Origin: Methanobacteriota archaeon
GTDB taxonomy: Archaea; Halobacteriota; Bog-38; Methanoflorentales; Methanoflorentaceae
Direction: 5' to 3'
Assembly: GCA_028679495.1 (NCBI GenBank)
Contig: JAJRBK010000022.1
Span: 1 to 8,509, forward strand
Length of the DNA stretch: 8,509 bases
The notes under the pieces were generated by a model. The model saw only the letters and a program-made list of their open reading frames with translations, was not told the DNA's origin and searched no databases. The translations under genes and the position numbers were made by a program. Positions 1-5,223 of the stretch are shown here, one piece after another. Position 1 is the first letter of the stretch. Each line of letters begins with the position of its first letter.

Positions 1-1105
1 ATTCGAATCTACCTTCTAGCTTTCGAAGGACCTTTGGCAGTGTCGTGTACTCCATTTCTTGAAGTGGTAGGCGATGCGGTTCAAACGGCCCATGACGACG
101 CATATAATTCGCAATAACGTTTGCTTCTGCCCGTGCTGCGTCGTAACCTGGATCATCAAAAAGATCAACCGGGCCGATAAGCTTTCCATTCGCTATCTGG
201 AAGCCAGCAGCGACTGCGCGCGGAGGACCATCGAAACGAGTGCATTTAGCGTCCTTAAGGCCGACTGGCATGACAGGGCCATTGTGACTGCCGCGCATCC
301 AGCCGCTCACGAGGTGAGGAAGTGTCCAAGGTTCTAGTATCTCACCGAGAGCAGGCAATCCTGATTGGGATCGCACCAAGGCCACTGGATCGTCCTTTCC
401 CACATACTCGCCCGCAATTTCAAACAGCTTCTCGGTGCTCACTGCAGCTACGGGTTCATCGGCTGGCAATTTCCCACCGTCTTTTGGCCAAACCCGCTTG
501 ATGACGTAGCGGCTTTTAGCCCCGATAAGTGCGAGCATTTCGTACATCTCGCCTGGACAGTCCATGAAAACGCGCTTATGTTCTCTGATATCCCAAATCT
601 CGAATTTGAACCCCACGGTCATACTAGGGTCTATCACTAATCCGGCGGTGTTAAACGGATCGGCAAACGTTTTGAAGATAGGTAGATTAAACGCTCCCGG
701 CTCAGTCTTATCCATCATAAATGCAATGAGCGGCTCACCAGTTCGCTCGGTGAATTCAAGCTCTGTCGCGCCTGGCCCCATTCCACGAACGTTGCCTGCA
801 AACGAGTCCTTTAACATGTCTTGTCCTGCGCCGTATAATTTGAGCGCTTTTGCAACATCGGTGCAGGCGGTGAAGATATTCCATGCGAGCTCATGTACGT
901 GCGAGTTATCTTCGCCCTTGAAATGTCCCATAATGAGCTCGAGGTCGTCGCCGACCCCAAGAACTTTGAAATCGGTGATTAGGCCGCTTTGTACGGCTTC
1001 ACCTAGGAGTTCCTCTGCTTTATCGCAGAGATGCGGGTGAACGGTCGCATGCCCCGGGAACCCTCCAACATCAGCTTTTATGAGGCTTATTGTTACTTTT
1101 GCCAT
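1..1105 (-). CDS. fbp: Fructose-1,6-bisphosphate aldolase/phosphatase (type V FBPase), 3' end cut by window edge
   Basis: Bifunctional cytoplasmic enzyme of archaeal gluconeogenesis: it condenses dihydroxyacetone phosphate with glyceraldehyde 3-phosphate and then dephosphorylates the product to fructose 6-phosphate. Translation of the minus strand from an ATG at 1105 is open for 368 codons to the window edge, with no stop. Metal and phosphate ligands known in this family are visible: D12, H19, D53-D54, Q95, D132-K133 and D238-D239. The aldolase residues are also present: K237 (Schiff base, in YVGKDDP), Y234, and Y353 in EYTTLP. Other signatures are NVRGMGPG, FADPFNT, GWMRGSH, RFDGPPR and YMRRHGPF. 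EYTTLP lies close to the C-terminus in known members (about 365-390 residues), so only a few to some tens of residues should be missing. The start follows GGTGATC, a good match to the archaeal anti-Shine-Dalgarno. It diverges from the tRNA and polymerase genes and has no obvious functional link to them. Confidence 0.97.
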   Translation of the reverse strand, partial: MAKVTISLIKADVGGFPGHATVHPHLCDKAEELLGEAVQSGLITDFKVLGVGDDLELIMGHFKGEDNSHVHELAWNIFTACTDVAKALKLYGAGQDMLKDSFAGNVRGMGPGATELEFTERTGEPLIAFMMDKTEPGAFNLPIFKTFADPFNTAGLVIDPSMTVGFKFEIWDIREHKRVFMDCPGEMYEMLALIGAKSRYVIKRVWPKDGGKLPADEPVAAVSTEKLFEIAGEYVGKDDPVALVRSQSGLPALGEILEPWTLPHLVSGWMRGSHNGPVMPVGLKDAKCTRFDGPPRAVAAGFQIANGKLIGPVDLFDDPGYDAARAEANVIANYMRRHGPFEPHRLPLQEMEYTTLPKVLRKLEGRFE

Positions 1106-1117
1106 ACTTGATCACCA
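1106..1117 (-). promoter_or_regulatory. Shine-Dalgarno site of fbp
   Basis: On the minus strand GGTGATC precedes the ATG by about four bases, counting from the final C. It is complementary to the 3' end of archaeal 16S rRNA (AUCACCUCC) and supports the start at 1105. Confidence 0.7.
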
Positions 1118-1142
1118 ACGTAAGTCTGTAGGTGTTCAGCAA

Positions 1143-1155
1143 AGGTAATATACCT
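1143..1155. repeat. 13-bp palindrome AGGTA-ATA-TACCT in the fbp promoter region
   Basis: A perfect inverted repeat with 5-base arms and a 3-base centre. It lies between the putative fbp TATA box (1161-1169) and the start site expected about 25 bases beyond it (near 1140), which is a common place for an archaeal repressor operator. No regulator can be named. A short AT-rich palindrome may also arise by chance, so the operator role is inference. Confidence 0.35.
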
Positions 1156-1160
1156 CTCGT

Positions 1161-1176
1161 GTATTTAAGACTCGCG
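1161..1176 (-). promoter_or_regulatory. Putative TATA box and upstream element of fbp
   Basis: The minus strand reads CTTAAATAC (1169-1161), preceded by purine-containing GCGAGT, resembling an archaeal BRE/TATA pair. A start site about 25 bases downstream would fall near 1140, giving a leader of roughly 35 bases that carries the Shine-Dalgarno site. Position and sequence fit, but no experimental start is known. Confidence 0.45.
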
Positions 1177-1207
1177 AAAAAAAAAAATTGCAGCTTCTCA
1201 AGCAATT
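1177..1207 (-). terminator. Inverted repeat followed by T11: terminator-like element on the minus strand
   Basis: On the minus strand the arms AATTGC (1207-1202) and GCAATT (1191-1186), separated by 10 bases, run straight into 11 consecutive T residues (1187-1177). Archaeal RNA polymerase terminates at oligo-T runs, with or without a hairpin. The element lies just upstream of the fbp TATA box, so it would stop minus-strand transcription entering fbp from the tRNA side, or end a very short RNA. Alternatively the A/T run is merely a flexible promoter-upstream tract. Confidence 0.3.
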
Positions 1208-1223
1208 GACGTTTGGTAGATGA

Positions 1224-1258
1224 GGAAAGGTTTAAATCAAAGAACCCCATACTTAAAA
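1224..1258 (+). promoter_or_regulatory. Candidate promoter(s) for the tRNA-Lys transcript
   Basis: Two TATA-like boxes lie in tandem: TTTAAAT (1231-1237), preceded by purine-rich GAGGAAAG resembling a BRE, and CTTAAAA (1252-1258). Expected starts would be near 1260 or 1280, leaving a 50-70 base leader before the tRNA. No good TATA box is seen at the distance expected for a leaderless or short-leader tRNA (about 1300-1305). Either box could alternatively serve a separate small transcript. Confidence 0.4.
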
Positions 1259-1290
1259 CGGTGAGGGTGTCCTATCGCTGATTGTGAAGT

Positions 1291-1313
1291 TGTACTCAAC
1301 CTGTTAGAGTACA
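1291..1313 (+). repeat. 7-bp perfect inverted repeat in the tRNA leader
   Basis: TGTACTC (1291-1297) and GAGTACA (1307-1313) are exact reverse complements around a 9-base loop, and two G-U pairs could extend the stem outward (1289-1290 with 1314-1315). It ends 17 bases before the tRNA. It could be a leader hairpin affecting processing, a DNA-binding site, or part of a small RNA. Confidence 0.45.
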
Positions 1314-1330
1314 GTATCGAAATAGACGGA

Positions 1331-1425
1331 GGGCTCGTAGCTCAGTTAGGCAGAGCACCTGGCTTTTAACCGATGCTTTATGGAGAGGTACCAGGCGGTC
1401 AAGGGTTCAAATCCCTTCGAGCCCG
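1331..1425 (+). tRNA. tRNA-Lys (anticodon TTT) with a 21-nt intron
   Basis: The cloverleaf folds fully. The acceptor stem GGGCTCG (1331-1337) pairs with CGAGCCC (1418-1424). The D stem is GCTC/GAGC (1340-1343, 1353-1356) and the anticodon stem is CCTGG/CCAGG (1358-1362, 1391-1395). The T stem is AAGGG/CCCTT around TTCAAAT. Removing the intron at 1369-1389 gives the 7-base loop CTTTTAA, with T33 and anticodon TTT at 1365-1367, so the tRNA reads lysine codons AAA and AAG. The mature length is 74 with discriminator G73 at 1425, as usual for archaeal tRNA-Lys. The 3' CCA is not encoded (CCT follows) and must be added by CCA transferase. A short TTTT follows at 1428-1431 and might act as a weak terminator; read-through into rpoH is possible. 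Confidence 0.96.
1369..1389 (+). other. tRNA intron with canonical bulge-helix-bulge
   Basis: The intron sits between positions 37 and 38, the usual archaeal site. CTTT (1363-1366) pairs with AGAG (1384-1387, one G-U pair) as the 4-bp central helix. TAA (1367-1369) and GTA (1388-1390) form the two 3-base bulges, each cut between its second and third base by the tRNA splicing endonuclease. CC (1370-1371) and GG (1382-1383) start the inner intron helix, and the anticodon stem forms the outer helix. Confidence 0.9.
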
Positions 1426-1579
1426 CCTTTTACGAGCTAATTTACAACACAATCAATTAGGGATGCGGCCGGCTATTCCTGAAAATGATGGATAGGCAAC
1501 GTTGGAAATCAGAGTCGTGTTCTACGCGTTTTAAAGGAGCAATTAACGCTTGCTCTGCTGCAATAACTACAGGTGGTAA
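1426..1579 (+). promoter_or_regulatory. tRNA-rpoH spacer with probable rpoH operon promoter
   Basis: This 154-base spacer has no convincing gene. A TATA-like TTTTAAA lies at 1529-1535; a start about 25 bases downstream (near 1558) would give a leader of some 20 bases containing the rpoH ribosome site AGGTG (1571-1575, 4 bases before ATG). A weak bulged hairpin (1473-1495: CTATTCC against GGATAG) is also present. The operon could additionally receive read-through from the tRNA promoter. Confidence 0.45.
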
Positions 1580-1828
1580 ATGAAAAATCCGAACGTTTTG
1601 AAGCACAAGATGGTCCCGGAGCACGTGGTGATGTCAGAAGAAGAGGTGCAAGACTTGTTGGCGCGATACAGTATTGAACTCAAACAGCTTCCCAAGATAT
1701 TGGTCACAGATCCAGCATGCAAAGAAATCGGGGCGACAAAAGACGATGTTGTGAAAATAGTTCGTCGAAGCCTGACAGCAGACGAAGCGGTTTCCTTTCG
1801 CCTGGTAATTGATACAAAAATGGGGTGA
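1580..1828 (+). CDS. rpoH: DNA-directed RNA polymerase subunit H (Rpb5-like)
   Basis: Small core subunit of archaeal RNA polymerase, equivalent to the C-terminal assembly domain of eukaryotic Rpb5. It lacks the N-terminal jaw domain found in the eukaryotic protein and binds the A'/A'' lower jaw near downstream DNA. The 82-residue product has the usual family length. Recognisable parts are HKMVPEHVVMSEEEV (residues 9-23), LPKILVTDP (37-45), the GATKDDVVKIVRRS segment (51-64) and a terminal FRLVID strand (73-78). The ATG follows AGGTG at 4 bases. It is the first gene of the cluster. Its TGA stop (1826-1828) lies inside the Shine-Dalgarno sequence of rpoB2, which suggests coupled translation. 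Confidence 0.96.
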   Translation: MKNPNVLKHKMVPEHVVMSEEEVQDLLARYSIELKQLPKILVTDPACKEIGATKDDVVKIVRRSLTADEAVSFRLVIDTKMG

Positions 1829-1830
1829 TC
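1822..1830 (+). promoter_or_regulatory. Shine-Dalgarno site of rpoB2 overlapping the rpoH stop
   Basis: GGGGTGATC matches the archaeal consensus GGAGGTGATC closely and contains the rpoH stop codon TGA. Its GGTG core lies 5 bases before the ATG at 1833. This selects 1833 as the start over an in-frame ATG at 1809, which lies upstream of the site, inside rpoH. Confidence 0.75.
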
Positions 1831-1832
1831 GG

Positions 1833-3398
1833 ATGATCGATAGACGAATAATTTCAAAAAGCTACTTTACCAGGAATAAGATAGCTCAACACCATATCGA
1901 CTCCTTCAACGATTTTATTGATCATGGTCTTCAAAAAATTATTGACGAGCAATCGGTTATCGAAACAGACGTCCCCGGTCTCATAGTGCGACTCGGACGT
2001 ATAAGGGTTGATACGCCCAAGGTACGGGAAGCCGATGGATCTCTTGAAGAGCTCTACCCTACTGAAGCGAGGTTACGGAACATCACGTATGCTGCTCCAG
2101 TATTTCTTGAAATGGTCCTTATCCAGGGTGACATCGAAAAAGAACCCGAAGAAGTTGAAGTCGGTCTTATGCCGATAATGGTGGGCTCTAAGGCGTGCAA
2201 TTTATCTAAGATTTCATCTGGGCAGATGGTCAAGTTAGGGGAAGATCCAGCTGATCCCGGGGGATACTTTATCGTTAGTGGATCTGAACGCGTCATAATC
2301 ACGCTCGAGGACCTTGCGCCGAACAAGATATTTGCAGAGTATGATGAGCGTTACGGGGGACGCATAGAGGTCGCTAAAGTCTTCTCTCAACGACGCGGAT
2401 ACAAGGCGTTAGTGATGGTGGAAAGAGGCCGTGATTCAATCTTGGAAGTCTCTTTTCCATCGGTCTCCGGACGAATTAACTACATCATGCTCGTTAGAGC
2501 TTTGGGGCTTGTGACAGACCAAGACATCGTCCAGTCTGTTTCTGATGATCCAGAAATTGTCAAATTTATGCTAGAGAACATAGAAGAGGCTGAAGATTTT
2601 CCGCAAGCAGAGGACGAGACTATCGAGCAGTACTATCAAAGAGTCCAAGAAGCTGCAATGAAACGGCTGGGTGAAAAGGTAGCGGCAGGCCAAGCTACTG
2701 AGTATCAAGCAAAAAGATCTAATTACGTCGTTGATCGTTACCTGCTTCCTCATTTAAACGATCCACTCCTCTCAGAAGAGGATATGAGGTTGATCAAAGC
2801 ACATTTTCTAGGGAGGATGGCAGAGGCGTGCTTCAAATTGGCGTTGAGGAAGCGTGCAGAAGATGACAAAGATCATTACGCAAATAAGCGCCTAAAACTT
2901 GCTGGCGATTTGATGGAAGACCTCTTTCGTGTGTCGTTCAGTCGGTTGACACGGGATATTAAGTATCAACTTGAGCGAGCGGATATGCGAAACCGTGAGC
3001 TTAACGTCCTCACAGCAGTGAGAGCTGATGTGCTGACCGAGCGATTGGTACATCCTCTCGCGACTGGAAACTGGGTTGGCGGCAGAACTGGGGTCTCACA
3101 GCTACTTGACCGGACAGACTATATGGCCATGCTCTCTCACTTAAGAAGGGTCATTTCACCGTTATCTCGGGCGCAGCCTCATTTTGAGGCACGCGATCTC
3201 CATCCAACCCAGTGGGGGCGTATATGTCCCAGTGAAACACCAGAGGGGCCAAATTGTGGACTTGTAAAGAACTTTGCTCAGCAAGTAGAGCTCTCAACCA
3301 CACTAGAGGACGAGGCCATTGTTCTCTCCGCGCTCGACGACCTTGGCTACACGCCTATAGGGCACGAACCGGATGACGAGGTGAAAGCAGATGAGTGA
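1833..3398 (+). CDS. rpoB2: DNA-directed RNA polymerase subunit B'' (N-terminal part of Rpb2-like subunit)
   Basis: N-terminal half of the second largest core subunit, which with B' rebuilds the Rpb2/beta equivalent. At 521 residues it has the usual B'' size. It spans the protrusion, lobe and fork regions. GSERVIITLEDLAPNK (residues 150-165) is the conserved protrusion motif, and DKDHYANKRLKLAGDL (345-360) matches the DDRDHFGKKRLDLAGP region of Rpb2. TGNWVGGRTGVSQLLDR (411-427) plus LSHLRR (434-439) form the fork. LHPTQWGRICPSETPEGPNC (456-475) followed by GLVKN matches the LHNTHWG..CPAETPEG..CGLVKN block. The protein ends shortly after that block, where B'' proteins normally end. An upstream in-frame ATG (1809) would add 8 residues inside rpoH and lacks its own ribosome site, so 1833 is preferred. 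It overlaps rpoB1 by 8 bases. Confidence 0.97.
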   Translation: MIDRRIISKSYFTRNKIAQHHIDSFNDFIDHGLQKIIDEQSVIETDVPGLIVRLGRIRVDTPKVREADGSLEELYPTEARLRNITYAAPVFLEMVLIQGDIEKEPEEVEVGLMPIMVGSKACNLSKISSGQMVKLGEDPADPGGYFIVSGSERVIITLEDLAPNKIFAEYDERYGGRIEVAKVFSQRRGYKALVMVERGRDSILEVSFPSVSGRINYIMLVRALGLVTDQDIVQSVSDDPEIVKFMLENIEEAEDFPQAEDETIEQYYQRVQEAAMKRLGEKVAAGQATEYQAKRSNYVVDRYLLPHLNDPLLSEEDMRLIKAHFLGRMAEACFKLALRKRAEDDKDHYANKRLKLAGDLMEDLFRVSFSRLTRDIKYQLERADMRNRELNVLTAVRADVLTERLVHPLATGNWVGGRTGVSQLLDRTDYMAMLSHLRRVISPLSRAQPHFEARDLHPTQWGRICPSETPEGPNCGLVKNFAQQVELSTTLEDEAIVLSALDDLGYTPIGHEPDDEVKADE

Positions 3399-5208
3399 AG
3401 CGCGCATATACATTGATGGTGCGCTCAAGGGCACACATCACAATCCAAGAGCGTTTGTTAATGAGTTTAGGGCTAAGCGTAGACGAGGAGAACTGCCTCA
3501 TTTGATCAATATAGCGTATCACGAAGATACGAACGAGATAAACATCAACACGGACTCTGGGCGAGCACGCAGGCCTCTAATCATTGTTCAAGATGGTAAT
3601 CCTTTGATCATCGAAGAACACATAAAAAAACTTGAGCGAGGGGAGCTCTCATTTAATGATTTAGTAGCGGATGGGCTCGTCGAGTATATCGACGCAGAAG
3701 AAGAAGAAAACATATACGTCGCTATCGATCCTGCGGATCTTACTAGTGAGCACACACATCTCGAAATTGACTCCTCGCTTATTTTGGGAATCGCTACTGG
3801 ATTGGTCCCCTACCCGGAGCACAACGCCTCTCCACGAAACACGATGGGAGCTGGCATGGTCAAGCAGTCTTTAGGCGTCTCCTTCGCTAACTGGAAACTG
3901 CGACCTGATACTCGCTCACATTTTTTGCATTACCCACAACTTGCCTTGGTAAAAACAAACACTATGGAGGCGGTCGGCTTCGACGATCGACTTTCAGGGC
4001 AAAACTTTGTGGTCGCCGTTCAATCATTTGAGGGATATAACATCGAGGATGCACTTATTATCAATAGGAGTTCTGTCGAACGAGGTTTAGGACGAAGTCA
4101 CTTCTTCCGTACGTATGAAGCTGAAGAACGTCGTTACCCTGGCGGCCAAGAGGATAAGTTCGAAATACCGGACGCCGAAGTACGAGGTGCACGTGGTCCT
4201 GAAGTATATGCCAACTTGGACGAAGACGGATTCGTAAACCCCGAGGCAGACGTTCAGCCGAACGATGTGCTTGTAGGCAAGACCAGTCCCCCTCGATTTC
4301 TTGAGGAACCTACTGAATTGGGAGGCATAAGCACGCAAAAAAGGCGCGAGACGTCAGTCACCATGCGCTCAAATGAAACCGGCGTGGTCGACGCCGTAAT
4401 AATTACAGAAGGGGAGAACGGATCACGGCTCGTCAAGGTCAGAACGAGGGATCAGAGGGTGCCCGAGTTGGGCGATAAATTCGCCTCGCGCCACGGACAA
4501 AAAGGCGTTATCGGACTCATAGTCCCACAAGAAGACATGCCATTTACTGAAGTGGGTATCGTGCCCGATCTTGTCATTAACCCACACGCCATTCCGTCGA
4601 GGATGACGGTCGGTCACGTTTTGGAAATGATAGGGGGAAAGGTCGGCAGCCTTGAGGGAAGGCGAATTGATGGTACGGCATTTGGTGGCGAACCTGAAGT
4701 GGCTTTGAGAGAAGCTTTGAAAAGAAATGGTTTTTCGCACACAGGAAAAGAAGTCCTTTATGATGGGATCACAGGCGAAAGAATTGTCGCTGATATATTC
4801 ATTGGTATGATTTTGTATCAAAAGCTGCATCACATGGTATCGGAAAAGCTGCATGCACGATCCCGTGGACCCGTACAAGTGTTGACACATCAACCCACAG
4901 AAGGCAGAGCACGTGAAGGAGGGCTTCGGTTTGGAGAGATGGAACGCGACGTGATGATAGGACACGGCGCCGCTCTAGCGTTAAAAGAACGACTTGTTGA
5001 TGAATCGGATAAAGTCGAGGAGTTCGTATGCACGGCGTGTGGCATGATAGCAACGTTTGATAAGCGACGCAACGTGGTATACTGTCCGAATTGCGGAGCT
5101 GACACCGATATCTACAAGGTTGAGATGAGTTATGCTTTCAAGCTGCTTCTCGATGAGATGAAAGCACTTGGGATCGCACCACGCATCGAATTAGAGGATG
5201 CTGTTTAA
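3391..5208 (+). CDS. rpoB1: DNA-directed RNA polymerase subunit B' (C-terminal part of Rpb2-like subunit)
   Basis: C-terminal half of the Rpb2/beta equivalent, with the hybrid-binding wall and anchor regions that hold RNA-DNA hybrid next to the active site. The 605 residues fit the family. ASPRNTMGAGMVKQS (146-160) matches the SPRN block of Rpb2. GYNIEDALIINRSSVERGL (215-233) carries E219-D220, equivalent to Rpb2 E836-D837 near the second metal. GDKFASRHGQKG (361-372) has K363 and K371, equivalent to Rpb2 K979 and K987. MTVGHVLEMIGGK (405-417) and GGLRFGEMERDVMIGHGA (510-527) complete the core. C547-x2-C550 and C565-x2-C568 form the C-terminal zinc site, followed by the anchor helix. The ATG at 3391 overlaps the rpoB2 end in another frame; GAGGTGA (3378-3384) lies 6 bases upstream. 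Overlap and shared strand imply coupled synthesis of the two halves. Confidence 0.98.
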   Translation: MSEARIYIDGALKGTHHNPRAFVNEFRAKRRRGELPHLINIAYHEDTNEININTDSGRARRPLIIVQDGNPLIIEEHIKKLERGELSFNDLVADGLVEYIDAEEEENIYVAIDPADLTSEHTHLEIDSSLILGIATGLVPYPEHNASPRNTMGAGMVKQSLGVSFANWKLRPDTRSHFLHYPQLALVKTNTMEAVGFDDRLSGQNFVVAVQSFEGYNIEDALIINRSSVERGLGRSHFFRTYEAEERRYPGGQEDKFEIPDAEVRGARGPEVYANLDEDGFVNPEADVQPNDVLVGKTSPPRFLEEPTELGGISTQKRRETSVTMRSNETGVVDAVIITEGENGSRLVKVRTRDQRVPELGDKFASRHGQKGVIGLIVPQEDMPFTEVGIVPDLVINPHAIPSRMTVGHVLEMIGGKVGSLEGRRIDGTAFGGEPEVALREALKRNGFSHTGKEVLYDGITGERIVADIFIGMILYQKLHHMVSEKLHARSRGPVQVLTHQPTEGRAREGGLRFGEMERDVMIGHGAALALKERLVDESDKVEEFVCTACGMIATFDKRRNVVYCPNCGADTDIYKVEMSYAFKLLLDEMKALGIAPRIELEDAV

Positions 5209-5223
5209 GGAGGGGGGTCGACA

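Noticed and set aside
74..640. Two further + strand open frames (74-337 and 365-640)
   Set aside because: Both are antisense shadows of fbp; the minus-strand protein keeps every catalytic residue across this stretch.
564..1040. 158-codon open frame on the + strand
   Set aside because: It lies antisense to the clearly conserved fbp gene, has low-complexity serine/proline-rich translation and no recognisable family.
1261..1310. Possible C/D box guide RNA in the tRNA leader (GTGAGGG, CTGA)
   Set aside because: The boxes are degenerate, and no clean terminal D box or flanking stem supports it.
1473..1495. Bulged 6-bp hairpin downstream of the tRNA as a terminator
   Set aside because: No T-run follows it and the stem is short with a bulge, so chance is a sufficient explanation.
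1461..1520. Possible C/D box guide RNA (CTGA followed by ATGATGG at 1479-1490)
   Set aside because: A D'/C'-like pair is visible, but no acceptable C box upstream or D box downstream lies at guide-RNA distances.
1809..1832. Upstream in-frame ATG for rpoB2
   Set aside because: It would lie inside rpoH upstream of the strong GGGGTGATC site; the ATG at 1833 has correct spacing and begins with the typical B'' N-terminus.
4423..4965. 180-codon open frame on the - strand
   Set aside because: It overlaps the most conserved part of rpoB1 (KFASRHGQKG to GGLRFGEMERD) on the opposite strand, and its translation resembles no family.
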